From contig SUUU01000010.1 in the NCBI GenBank assembly GCA_015062335.1, forward strand, positions 1 to 32,274: a stretch of DNA of 32,274 nucleotides, in the 5' to 3' direction. Under the pieces are notes generated by a model. The model searched no databases and had not been told where the DNA came from. It worked only from the letters and a program-made list of their open reading frames with translations. Positions 1-8,172 of this stretch are shown piece after piece. Source of the DNA: Alphaproteobacteria bacterium. GTDB taxonomy: Bacteria > Pseudomonadota > Alphaproteobacteria > UBA3830. Position 1 is the first letter of the stretch. Each line of letters starts with the position of its first letter. Position numbers and translations under genes: made by a program.

Positions 1-169
1 CATCTTAGATTTAATATCATTGCAGGAATTTATAATTTGAGATTTGGATAATTGCTTCTGATGAAATCTGAGTACTTTATCTTTCATAAAAACCACAAAC
101 CTCTCGACTTTCGCAAGAGGCTTATTAGATAGGACCGTCAAAAAACAAATATTAGACGCAGCCCTTACA

Positions 170-410
170 GATTTCCTTTCTATTTTTTAGCCGATCTTCG
201 ACACAGTCGTAAGACCAAATGTGATTCGGATATAATGCCTAAGTCTTATACATGATCCATCTTTGAGATAAATTATCCTCGTTTCTTCTGTTTTTTCGGT
301 ACTCGTAGACCCTCTTTACGCCATTTGACAGTTCTGTTTAGCTGGAGCACATCGCACGCTTTACGCTCTGATACTCCCAGCTTTTGCATCACTCTCCATA
401 AAATATTCAT
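170..410 (-). pseudogene. IS3-family transposase (OrfB) remnant
   Basis: On the minus strand, 410 down to 273 reads as an OrfB N-terminal piece: VSERKACDVLQLNR, the usual helix-turn-helix-like start, is joined directly to WRKEGLRVPKKQKKR, which normally lies several dozen residues further on, so an internal deletion is likely. A TAA follows at 273-275. In the next frame, about 238 to 170, the reading YPNHIWSYDCVEDR matches the conserved block around the first aspartate of the IS3 DDE catalytic core. Stops and frame changes make it non-functional. The family assignment is from motif recognition. No inverted repeats were identified, and the remainder of the catalytic domain is not recognisable to the left. 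Confidence 0.75.
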
Positions 411-464
411 ACTAATAACATAATCTGCGAGTTATCATTTTGTACAATTATAGGGGGTAGGACA

Positions 465-939
465 ATGGGCGGAAATTCGGTGCAAATTCAAAACAACGGG
501 CTGAAAATGGATCTGAATTGGCTTAAATTGTCTGTTGATTGAACTCTCGTGAGGTAAAATGGACAAGAAGTCGTAATACCGATAAAGATCAAAAAAGAAA
601 AATCAGGTAGCCACATGTATTTTACGCATCCGAAGGATTATTTCATACGTTATGACTCCGTTATCGAAGCGTCTTGCAAAGGCGTATATCATGGAGAAAC
701 GACTCAAGCAAAATTCTGATCTAACATTCCGTGAATTCTGCAAATTCAATAACGTCATGCCACAATATCTGAGCGATATTTTACAACTAAACAATCTATC
801 GACAAAGCTAAAACGCATGATCATGGAAAGATATCAGCTGAAACACTGCTCAATCCAAGACATAATAACAAAAAATATGCCAGTGCTGTGGATGGAACAG
901 GAGAGATGGTTAAAATCAGAAACAACATTGGCATACTGA
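465..939 (+). pseudogene. Decayed C-terminal part of a large serine recombinase
   Basis: The frame starting at 465 reads a short coding-like stretch (GLKMDLNWLKLSVD), then stops at 540-542 and 555-557, then continues NGQEVVIPIKIKK, like the strand ahead of the C-terminal domain in alphaproteobacterial site-specific serine recombinases. After a +1 frame change near 650, the open frame 652-939 (95 codons from its ATG) carries the rest: LAKAYIMEKRL, an HTH-like FREFCKFNNVMPQYLSDILQL, and the closing MPVLWMEQERWL. This matches the recombinase tail pattern (LARA..W...L, VER.IRLLAP, LP.SWAEQE). The resolvase catalytic domain is absent. The 95-codon piece could in principle be translated alone, but its only purine-rich upstream element (AAGG at 633-636) is badly spaced. 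Confidence 0.65.
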
Positions 940-981
940 TTTCGCTACACAAATAAATGAGCAAATTAAGCGCTATGATTA

Positions 982-1554
982 TTAGACTTGCTGATCATTT
1001 TGAGTTTTAACAGCTTCTTCGCAAATACTATCGATAATACTAAGTACTGATTCATAATTTTTTTGCAATTTAAGTTTATCTAAAAATGCATTTGCTCCTC
1101 CTCCCGTTATGCATACGCGCATCATAAGTTGTCGTGTAAAAAAATTAGAATTTATCAATTCCTTTATTCTATGATTAACTGAGCTATTGCTTAGTATTTT
1201 TTTCAAACTGCGGCCGAATGCGTACGATAGCCCACTTAATGAATACTCAACGTTAACCGCATTTAAGATAGCAGAATCTTTTTCTTTGTTTTCGATAAAA
1301 TAGTTCAAGTCAGCTATAAACTTTATCATTGCAATGCCATCAATAATAACATCGCTATAAATGTTATCCGCTTTTATTGTTGAGCCATTGTACTCAAAAC
1401 TCGCAGATTTGCAACGTAAGATATCTTGTACAGTTGTGCATTCTTGCTTATCAATACTTCCTTTTTCAACTGAATTTACAGTGAAAATATTGCGAACAGC
1501 TAAGCAATCAGAAAAAAGACAAATCACAGTGAAAAATATAAATCTATAAACCAT
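982..1554 (-). CDS. Exported protein of unknown function
   Basis: This gene encodes about 190 aa with no family I recognise. The ATG at 1554 is preferred over a TTG at 1566 because GAGG lies six bases before it. Residues 1-20 form a hydrophobic Sec-type signal (VYRFIFFTVICLFSDCLA), so the product should be exported. The mature part is mixed alpha/beta, with several cysteines and a late glycine-rich turn (CITGGGANAF). It lies just downstream of, and on the same strand as, the HEMNH metallopeptidase-like gene (under 30 bases between stop and start), so the two are probably one transcription unit. A partner, inhibitor or second effector are all possible; the sequence does not decide. Confidence 0.6.
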   Translation of the reverse strand: MVYRFIFFTVICLFSDCLAVRNIFTVNSVEKGSIDKQECTTVQDILRCKSASFEYNGSTIKADNIYSDVIIDGIAMIKFIADLNYFIENKEKDSAILNAVNVEYSLSGLSYAFGRSLKKILSNSSVNHRIKELINSNFFTRQLMMRVCITGGGANAFLDKLKLQKNYESVLSIIDSICEEAVKTQNDQQV

Positions 1555-1581
1555 TTCTTCCCTCAACTTGTGTAATCTCAG

Positions 1582-2670
1582 TTAAAACTTCAATTGCGTT
1601 ACTACGTCTGAGACATCTACCTTTAAATCCAGAACACGATAGTATATGTCAGTCAAACCTGCTGATAGTGTATCATATGACGTATCAGAACAAAAGTCAT
1701 CTTTTGTATCATATGGAAACCTTACATTTTGTGATTGTTGAATTCTGTAAAATGACTCATTTATTTTATCAATCAATTCTTTATCTGATTGTACTCGTGT
1801 GCATCCTAATTGTTGTAATTCTTCTTCAGCGTTGTTCATTTTTGCAGGGAAATAATACTTGTTGCTCTTTCTTATGTTTAAACCGAAAGAAGAAGCACTA
1901 CCATTAATTGTCTCGAGAATGTTGCCATCACAATCATAGGTGCCTATATTCTGTTTAAAATGCCTATAATGATTCATTTCATGAAATAATCCGATGTCAA
2001 AGTTAGGAGGCGTATCTTTTTGTAACGTTATCCAAATGTCATTCAATCGTTTATGTTGAAACGTAATAACGCTGCCAGACAAATCACCTACAACTATTAT
2101 GTTTTTTTTGTATCGTGTTGCATTTTTATTAAAGAAACATGGATAATTCCTAATATTGTATAAAAAATCTTCAAAAGGTATGTGGCAATCATTAGTTATT
2201 CCAAGGATTTCTTGTGTTTTCTCTACAACGCTGTTATGCAATGCTTTGTCAAAGTCTCTTGAGTTATTTCTCTCAAATTTTTCTAAAATCGTATCTGCAT
2301 ATTTTCCTAAAATTGCATCGCATAAGTTTGTATTCAAAATAATTAACTCATTGCATTGGAATGATGCTATATCTATCAACAATTGTTTCCCAACAGTCGT
2401 ACCAGCGATTATGTCTAAATTTTTTTTGATAATGTCCGCAAACACTGATTTAATGTCATCTCTTGTAACGTCAAGTACAGTTATGTTGTTCGATTGGCCT
2501 TCAGACAATGAAAGCTTGATTTGACTTTTAACGAGTGAAATTTGTGATCCATCGTCAGCCTGCGCATTGACGTATTCAATTTGTGTTACATTTTCAATTG
2601 TTAAAGCCTTTAGATTGTTTACAACAAGTAAATCAATAACAAAAATAAATAATAACTTTACAAATTCCAT
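1582..2670 (-). CDS. Exported zinc-metallopeptidase-like protein (HEMNH motif, M91/NleD-like)
   Basis: The product is 362 aa from the ATG at 2670, which has AAGTGAG upstream; a GTG at 2682 is the alternative. The N-terminus is a Sec signal (KLLFIFVIDLLVVNNLKA). Around residue 230 the motif LFHEMNHYRH contains HExxH, the zinc-binding and catalytic signature of gluzincin-type metallopeptidases. About 50 residues later NAEEELQQLG supplies acidic residues that could be the third zinc ligand. An upstream segment GKQLLIDIASFQCNELII and this spacing resemble the M91 effector peptidase family (NleD type), but similarity outside the motif is faint. Substrate unknown. First gene of a two-gene unit with the 982-1554 gene. 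The Sec signal indicates export at least to the periplasm. Confidence 0.55.
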   Translation of the reverse strand: MEFVKLLFIFVIDLLVVNNLKALTIENVTQIEYVNAQADDGSQISLVKSQIKLSLSEGQSNNITVLDVTRDDIKSVFADIIKKNLDIIAGTTVGKQLLIDIASFQCNELIILNTNLCDAILGKYADTILEKFERNNSRDFDKALHNSVVEKTQEILGITNDCHIPFEDFLYNIRNYPCFFNKNATRYKKNIIVVGDLSGSVITFQHKRLNDIWITLQKDTPPNFDIGLFHEMNHYRHFKQNIGTYDCDGNILETINGSASSFGLNIRKSNKYYFPAKMNNAEEELQQLGCTRVQSDKELIDKINESFYRIQQSQNVRFPYDTKDDFCSDTSYDTLSAGLTDIYYRVLDLKVDVSDVVTQLKF

Positions 2671-2824
2671 AATACATCTCACTTTTAGTATCTGAAATAT
2701 AGTTTAACAATAATTTGCTAATAAAGTGTTACCTAGATTATTAAGACATGAGGGCAAGCTAATTTGTATGATTCTGTGAATTTGAGCGTTCACGTAATTC
2801 TATTATACAATCGATAGTCTTCAC

Positions 2825-3171
2825 TTAAATATAGCACTTTAACGATGAATTTAGCATGTCTTCTGATTCTGACACGACCTTGCTTTTTCTAACCATTCTA
2901 GCCAAATAATGCCGAGTATTAGAGTTGTTTTGCTCAATCGAAAGAGTGTATTTTTTGCTAGCAATATGACACGATCTTTTGGAAGCACTTTGAAAAATCC
3001 CTTCCAACGATCAATATAAAATTTGCAATTTTTTAATTGTTTGATTTTGTTGTATTATTTTCTGAAGGTTTTAACATTACGATCACCTGTAACCCAGGCA
3101 ATAGTTCTTCTTGTTGTGCGATCAACAGCCTCTTTCTGTTTTTTGGAACCTATAAAATGCCACTTTTCATA
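2825..3171 (-). pseudogene. IS1-family transposase remnant (minus strand)
   Basis: Reading leftward from 3171, the translation gives YEKWHFIGSKKQKEAVDRTT, then IAWVTGDRNVKTFRK, an in-frame TAA at 3055-3057, then FYIDRWKGFFKVLPKDR. After a frame change at an A-run near 2960 it continues SIEQNNSNTRHYLAR and RKSKVVSESEDM. These blocks match the C-terminal half of IS1-type transposases in order (DELWHF, TDKW..Y, the final E-x-x-N...R..L.R and VVSKS). Two lesions plus loss of the N-terminal zinc-binding half make it a fossil. The piece 2825-3007 is open but lacks the catalytic core. Confidence 0.75.
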
Positions 3172-3201
3172 AGTTCAAAAAACCGAAAAAGGATTTTCAA
3201 C

Positions 3202-3351
3202 TTTCAAAAAATGATACAGCAAATTCAAGCAGTTAAAGAAATGTAAACTTTTATAGACCGTTGGAGTAAATTTGTGAAAGTCTTGCCTAAGGAAAGATAT
3301 TTTGCAAGCAAGAAAGTAATTTTGATGTTTTCAGATCTCGAAAATCAATGA
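3202..3351 (+). pseudogene. Second IS1-family transposase remnant (plus strand)
   Basis: In the plus frame through 3202-3351 the translation FQKMIQQIQAVKEM, stop at 3244-3246, then TFIDRWSKFVKVLPKERYFA and SKKV parallels the minus-strand remnant (FRK.YNKIKQL...FYIDRWKGFFKVLPKDR). It covers only the central part of the transposase, ending in a TGA at 3349-3351 before the conserved C-terminal block. It lies head-to-head with the minus-strand copy about 30 bases away. The sequence divergence suggests two different IS1-type copies rather than one duplicated recently. Confidence 0.65.
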
Positions 3352-4024
3352 CTACAAAATACTATTTTCAACTTTCGCAATGACCCCTTGCGTAAATACT
3401 GCAACTTGAGTAGTTGTAGATGTTATTGTAGTCTTCGAGGTTGAGTTTATTACGTTTAAGTTTTTACTATTTGTGGCTGTGATACTTAGCATATCTTCGA
3501 GCTGTGATTTTAAAATAATTAAAGTCTCTTTGTACTCTGCGGCCTCCTTGGAAAGAGATTTTCCTTCTGTTTTGATAATTCCAACTTTAATTGAGATAAG
3601 GATGATTTAAGATTATGGATTATTCGTGAAATTTTCTCATTAATCCGTTGGGCTTCTTGTAGATATTGCATTAGTATGCGTATAGAATCTGAGGTAGTAG
3701 CGCTGCTCCGTAAGCTTGCTTTTCCGCCACCCCAAGAGAGGAGGTTCCCTTGTTTTCTGTAAGTCTTAAGACAAGGTCATTCAGTTATTCAATAGCATCG
3801 ATACCTTCTGATACTTCTTTTTTGTATTTGCTTGATATATATTTAGACTCTTTCACCTAACTAAAAACTCTGATGAGATCTTCTAGAGAGGTAAGTAGAG
3901 AGCGTATTATAGTATGTTCATTAGTTCCTAAGATTTCTTTTTGGGCTTCATCATTTTTTTCGTTGCATCCGCGTTCCCATAAGAAACATAGCTGATGCCA
4001 TAACATCTAATAATATTTTTTCAT
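3352..4024 (-). pseudogene. Broken exported coiled-coil gene, relative of the 607-aa neighbour
   Basis: No single frame is open, but coding-like sequence is continuous on the minus strand. An ATG at 4024 with an AAGAAAGAA leader starts a signal-peptide-like stretch (LLDVMASAMFLMG). After a frame change it continues DEAQKEILGTNEHTIIRSLL, LTSLEDLIRVFS, stop, SKYKKEVSEGIDAIE, stop, LNDLVLRLTENKGTSSLGVA, then INEKISRIIHNLKSSLSQ, another frame change, then SKEAAEYKETL and SQLEDMLSITATNSKNL, ending at TAG 3352-3354. Charged heptad-like helices and a ThrSerSerLeuGly segment echo the C-terminal third of the 607-aa protein just upstream, suggesting an ancient tandem duplication. At least two stops and two frameshifts are visible. 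Confidence 0.6.
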
Positions 4025-4194
4025 TTCTTTCTTCTTTAATCAATGAATTAGCTTAGATTTACACCTTAATGTTTAAAAGTTGATTAATTTTAATGACAAA
4101 ACTTTTTGCGATCGTTACCTCCCTCAACTCCGGACTTTATTCAATAATAAATTGAATTGCCCGAAGCTAAGGGACACGCAATCTCAAATTTATA

Positions 4195-6018
4195 TCAACC
4201 CATTCTTCTTGAAATCGCGCTCGTCCTAAACAAATTTTTCGATCTATTCGGACTCATTTTTTCTACTTTAAACGCGTCCCCATTATTGGTGTCTTGTTCA
4301 CTTGTGTTTTTTGTTTGCGACACTGTACTCAAAGTTTTCGATATCTGGTTTGATAAAATTTCTCCTTCCGAATTCAAGCCTTTTATAAGCAGTGATAACT
4401 TACTCTCAATCGATTCGACTTCTGTTTTAGTCTGAGACTGATGGCTCGTTACATCGCTAAGACGCTTTTCAAAATTTTGATTGGTTGTCATTACATTATC
4501 TGTTTCTGCGCCAATTTCAATCAATTTTGTTTTGAGATCCACCAAAATTTTTTCTAATTCATCTAGACGTTCTCGAGTCTTGCGATCTTTCTTAGAAGAT
4601 AAATCTCCTACTATTTTGTTAATTTCTTCAATCAATATATCGAGAGACTTAAGATGAATTTTTACTACTTCCGCGTATTTTCCTAAATAAGAAATATTTA
4701 TATTAACTGAATGAATCAACTCTGTAACGGTGCGAATCTCATCGTCTAGTGTATTAATGTACTCACTCAAACTAAGAGCACTCAACTTTCCTCCCAGTGA
4801 CGTGTTACGTTCGACGGTAGCTGCTTGACGTTCTAGTTTATTCCATTGTTTTGCCTCTTTGTTTTGCAATCTCAATTTTCGTTGCAATTCCGTAGCCTGT
4901 TTTTTAATGGTCTCTCGCCGAGATTGAGTCTTATCTCTTTTTCTCTGCAATTCTTGTTGCTTTTCTTCCGCGAGCTTAAGATTTTCCTGAATAGAATTCA
5001 ACTCTGATTGAGTTTCTGCAAGTCGCTGTTGAGCCTCTTCACTTTTAACTTTCCACATCGCCTCAGCTTCTTTCGCCGCCGTTAATTGTTGTTGCAATGA
5101 TTGTAGTTGATGTTGAATCTGCTCTGAATTGTTATTCTTCTGCTTCAATTGCGATTCAGTTTGACTTATCTGTTCAGATAATTCATTTACTTTACTTTGA
5201 GCTTGTTCTAGTTCATGTTTCGTCTTTTCTAGCTCTTGCTTTGCCTTTTTACTAGATAGTCGAGCCTTTTTTACATTTTCTAAATTGAGTCTAACTTCAT
5301 TTCCGACTTTATCCAACTCTTGCTTGATTTCATCAAGTTCAGGTAAGCTTAAATCAGCTAATTCTATTTCCCCATTTTCATCATAGTTTTCGTCATCTTC
5401 ATTGGAAATTTTCGTCTCAAGCTCATATTGCTTTTGTTCTAAAGCAGTTCGTTGATCTCTAGATTGCTCAAAATTGCTTTGGACTTGCTGATAGCGCTCT
5501 TTTGCATCCTCCACGCTTTTACTTGCAAACGTAACACGGCCTGAGATTTCATTAAGAGCTGCACTTGCATCATTTAGCGCGGATTTCGAATCTGTTAGCC
5601 TTTGATTTTCCATTGATATTTGCTCGTTAATATTTTTAAGCTCTAGTTCTTCTGTTTGTTGTAATTGTCTCATTTTTGACTGATCCGATGCATTACTATC
5701 AAGCTCTCGTTTTGCTTGATTAACCGCATCCATATCTTGTTGATATTTCGCATCTAGTGCTTGAGCTTTTTCCGCTAATTCATTTACTTCTTGCCCGGCT
5801 TTATCTAGATCAGATGAAGCCTCACTTAAATCTCCTTTTAATTTGTGGCTCTTTTTTTGCTGTTCCAACAAATTTTCTTGGATCTGTTTCTTCTCTTCGC
5901 TGGCTCTCCTGGCTCGCTCCCGAATCGCATTAGCGTCTATCTCTGCATAGACCATATCTGCAGCGCTTGTTATAAAAAATGCGCTAAACGCAAATCCTCG
6001 TAATAAATTCTTTATCAT
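4195..6018 (-). CDS. Exported long coiled-coil protein (607 aa)
   Basis: AGGAG lies a few bases before the ATG. Residues 1-25 form a Sec signal peptide ending in VYA, with cleavage expected before Glu26. Residues about 28-400 are almost uninterrupted glutamine-, glutamate- and lysine-rich helix with heptad spacing, predicted to be a very long coiled coil. A short break with a ThrSerLeuGlyGly turn occurs near residue 410, and further helices (about 415-570) end in a polar Ser/Thr/Asn-rich tail. No enzymatic motif is seen. SMC-like resemblance is compositional only: there is no Walker A or B. It is followed by a degraded relative and preceded by the repeat-rich 685-aa gene. Plausible roles are a surface or periplasmic scaffold, or a secreted host-interaction protein. 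Confidence 0.75.
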   Translation of the reverse strand: MIKNLLRGFAFSAFFITSAADMVYAEIDANAIRERARRASEEKKQIQENLLEQQKKSHKLKGDLSEASSDLDKAGQEVNELAEKAQALDAKYQQDMDAVNQAKRELDSNASDQSKMRQLQQTEELELKNINEQISMENQRLTDSKSALNDASAALNEISGRVTFASKSVEDAKERYQQVQSNFEQSRDQRTALEQKQYELETKISNEDDENYDENGEIELADLSLPELDEIKQELDKVGNEVRLNLENVKKARLSSKKAKQELEKTKHELEQAQSKVNELSEQISQTESQLKQKNNNSEQIQHQLQSLQQQLTAAKEAEAMWKVKSEEAQQRLAETQSELNSIQENLKLAEEKQQELQRKRDKTQSRRETIKKQATELQRKLRLQNKEAKQWNKLERQAATVERNTSLGGKLSALSLSEYINTLDDEIRTVTELIHSVNINISYLGKYAEVVKIHLKSLDILIEEINKIVGDLSSKKDRKTRERLDELEKILVDLKTKLIEIGAETDNVMTTNQNFEKRLSDVTSHQSQTKTEVESIESKLSLLIKGLNSEGEILSNQISKTLSTVSQTKNTSEQDTNNGDAFKVEKMSPNRSKNLFRTSAISRRMG

Positions 6019-6114
6019 CTGTATCTCCTATCATATTCATAGACATACTAACGAAAATACAATTAAAAATAAGTTAATTTTTATATCTAAATTTGATTAT
6101 TTTTCGAAAGCTTA

Positions 6115-8172
6115 TCAATTTTGTCTTAGTTTCATTTTTAGCTCATTCGGAATTTTAGATATTGACTTATTATCTGACTTTAACCCTGAAGCGCTGAGAG
6201 CGTCCATTGCTGAAAAAAATTCTTTAATTGCTGAACTGTCATCGAAATTATGATCCAAAGAATTTAATGATTTTTTGAAACGTTCAATCCTATTTTGCTG
6301 TTTAGGAGATATCTTGGTCGTTTGCAATCCATCTATGATTTGTTTTCCATAGACAACGGCTTCTGATAAATTCGCAACGTCATTCCATGAATCAAATTTT
6401 TTAGCAACTGATTGATCCGTATCGGGAACTATCTCATCTATTGACAGTGAATTTTTCACATTACTTGATTGTTCGATTGTCTCTGAAAAGACATCTTTCA
6501 GGTTTTCTTCATTTTGATTAGAAAGCTCACTCAAATTTGCGACGTTGTCAACCAAGTCAGGTTCAAAATCTTTTTCTTCCTCTTTTTTTTTGCCTTCCGA
6601 TTTTATTTCCTCATCACTCGCGTTATTTTCCGTTTTGATGGCAAATGAATCCGGGTTTCCTAATTCTTCATCTGATTCATCAGAAGATCCTTCTTCTTTA
6701 TGTTTCTTACTTTTTTTCTTTTTTTTATCATCATGCTCTTCTGTTTTATAATCAGATGAATCCGAGTTTTCTAACTTCTTATCTGATTCATCGAAAGATC
6801 CTTCTTCTTTATGTTTTTTACTTTTTTTCTTTTTTTTATCATCATGCTCCTCTGTTTTATAATCAGATGAATCTGGCTTTTCTAACTTCTTATCTGATTC
6901 ATCGAAAGATCCTTCTTCTTTATGTTTCTTACTTTTTTTCTTTTTTACTTTCAAAGAAATTTCTTCTTGATGAATATTTCGGCCTTTGATTAATGATTGT
7001 TGATCATCTAGCCACTCTTCAGGAATATCTTCTCTCTCTTGTTGAATTACGTCTTGATCTGGCTCCTGCTGATCGAACCGTTGGTCATCTAACCATTCTT
7101 CAGAAATATCTTCTTCCTCATGTCGTATCTCTCCTCGATATACTCCCTGCCGATCAAATTGTTGATCATCTAACCACTCTCCAGGAATATCTTCTTTCTC
7201 ATGTCGTATCTCTCCTCGATATACTTTCTGCTGATCAAATTGTTGATCATCTAACCGCTTCTCGGAAATATTTTCTTCCTTCTGTTGGATCACGTCCTGA
7301 CGTGCTTCCTGTTCAACAAGCTTTGTTTTTCCTTTCTTTTTCTTCAATTTTTTAGCCTTTTTCTGTTGTTTTTTTAACTCTTCTTCAGTCAAAGAAACAT
7401 TATTTTGTTGGGAGGCCTCTTTATTTTGCTCTAATTCTAATATTCGTTGAGAAGCATAATCTACCTCTCCAAACGTAAAATCAAAAAAATTGAGATCATA
7501 TTGAAGTTTTGGATTCACTCCTTTAATAATCTCTTGAAGCCTTTGAATCGCAGCCGCATACTCCATCCCAAGATTTACTATCCTTTGAGAGAGCCTTCTG
7601 CTTTTCATCAGAGACACCGCTTCATTCAGTCTTTCCATATCCACAGATTCGATTGCATCCGCAACCGCAGTAAAGGCACCATTTTCCGGCAACTCTATCG
7701 TAACGTCAAATCCAAATACAATTTGGATATCACAAATAATGTCGTATAGGTGGCTTAGTTCGTCATATAATTTTTCGATTTGTTCAATATCTACAGAAGA
7801 TTCAATTCTCATTTTTTTTATAGTATCCAGAACCTCAATAATCGGCGACGTAATTACTGATTTTATATTATCCTCTAATATGGTCATTATCGGTATTTCT
7901 ATCGTTATATTGTTTAATATTTGAGTATCTCTGGGATTTAATTCCATTTCTCTTGTTCGATTGCCTGTTGTTGGCCTACCATAATCCTTAAAATTCGGTC
8001 TATTATTATCCTGACGCCTTACGATAGCACTGTCATCTCTACTGTTCATTTCTATGTCGTCATTACTATTTGAACGCCTCATCAACTCTCGCGACCTGTA
8101 ACGTGCCGCATTTACATCTTGATAGATCAGCAAAAAATTTAAAACTGATAGAAAATAACATGTTTTTTTCAT
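6115..8172 (-). CDS. Exported repeat-rich charged protein (685 aa)
   Basis: The start ATG overlaps the end of the methyltransferase gene by four bases and has GGAAGG upstream. Residues 1-22 form a signal peptide (ending DVNA). Residues about 30-75 are Arg/Asn/Asp-rich and disordered. Residues about 78-255 are a globular helical region of unknown fold. Residues about 270-295 are a lysine-rich stretch. Next come four 27-residue repeats built around LDDQQFD..., GEIRHE and EEW, then three 37-residue repeats built on KKKKKSKKHKEEGS, DESDKKLE and DSSDYKTEEHDD, then a helical C-terminal domain. The basic/acidic repeats resemble eukaryotic-type disordered linkers. No catalytic motif is seen. The function is unknown; a secreted host-facing role is an inference. 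Confidence 0.75.
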   Translation of the reverse strand: MKKTCYFLSVLNFLLIYQDVNAARYRSRELMRRSNSNDDIEMNSRDDSAIVRRQDNNRPNFKDYGRPTTGNRTREMELNPRDTQILNNITIEIPIMTILEDNIKSVITSPIIEVLDTIKKMRIESSVDIEQIEKLYDELSHLYDIICDIQIVFGFDVTIELPENGAFTAVADAIESVDMERLNEAVSLMKSRRLSQRIVNLGMEYAAAIQRLQEIIKGVNPKLQYDLNFFDFTFGEVDYASQRILELEQNKEASQQNNVSLTEEELKKQQKKAKKLKKKKGKTKLVEQEARQDVIQQKEENISEKRLDDQQFDQQKVYRGEIRHEKEDIPGEWLDDQQFDRQGVYRGEIRHEEEDISEEWLDDQRFDQQEPDQDVIQQEREDIPEEWLDDQQSLIKGRNIHQEEISLKVKKKKSKKHKEEGSFDESDKKLEKPDSSDYKTEEHDDKKKKKSKKHKEEGSFDESDKKLENSDSSDYKTEEHDDKKKKKSKKHKEEGSSDESDEELGNPDSFAIKTENNASDEEIKSEGKKKEEEKDFEPDLVDNVANLSELSNQNEENLKDVFSETIEQSSNVKNSLSIDEIVPDTDQSVAKKFDSWNDVANLSEAVVYGKQIIDGLQTTKISPKQQNRIERFKKSLNSLDHNFDDSSAIKEFFSAMDALSASGLKSDNKSISKIPNELKMKLRQN
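6661..6960 (-). repeat. Tandem repeat array, 111-bp period, inside the 685-aa gene
   Basis: The identical string TTCTTCTTTA recurs at 6691, 6802 and 6913, exactly 111 bases apart, and flanking sequence repeats with few changes. This gives three in-frame 37-residue units. The left copy is the most diverged (it encodes GSSDESDEELGNPDS). Because 111 is a multiple of three, gain or loss of a unit would keep the frame. Boundaries are approximate. Confidence 0.9.
6990..7313 (-). repeat. Tandem repeat array, 81-bp period, inside the 685-aa gene
   Basis: The anchor GATCATCTA, or a one-base variant of it, sits at 7002, 7083, 7164 and 7245, exactly 81 bases apart, giving four in-frame 27-residue units (LDDQ..D core, then GEIRHE or DVIQQ, then E-E-D-I). 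The two central-right units are the most alike. This array is unrelated in sequence to the 111-bp array next to it. Boundaries are approximate. Confidence 0.9.

Noticed and set aside
1-87. Open frame on the minus strand running off the left edge, beginning at an ATG at 87
   Set aside because: Only 29 codons are visible, no family motif is recognisable and it lies in mobile-element debris, so it cannot be told from chance.
2950-2975. A-run in the IS1 remnant as a programmed -1 frameshift
   Set aside because: Programmed slippage in IS1 lies between insA and insB, not inside the C-terminal half, and another in-frame stop is present, so decay is simpler.
3037-3246. 69-codon plus-strand open frame
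   Set aside because: Its left part is antisense to the minus-strand IS1 remnant and its right part is the plus-strand IS1 fragment, so it is a composite of fossils, not a gene.
4195-6018. SMC or Rad50-like ATPase identity for the 607-aa coiled-coil protein
   Set aside because: It has a signal peptide and no Walker A, Walker B or ABC signature; similarity would be coiled-coil composition only.
6661-7313. CRISPR-like array
   Set aside because: The units are adjacent in-frame coding repeats with no spacers and no cas genes.
6545-7355. Long plus-strand open frames opposite the 685-aa gene
   Set aside because: They mirror the lysine-rich and Asp/Gln-rich repeats; the minus frame has a signal peptide, a ribosome-binding site and coupled neighbours.
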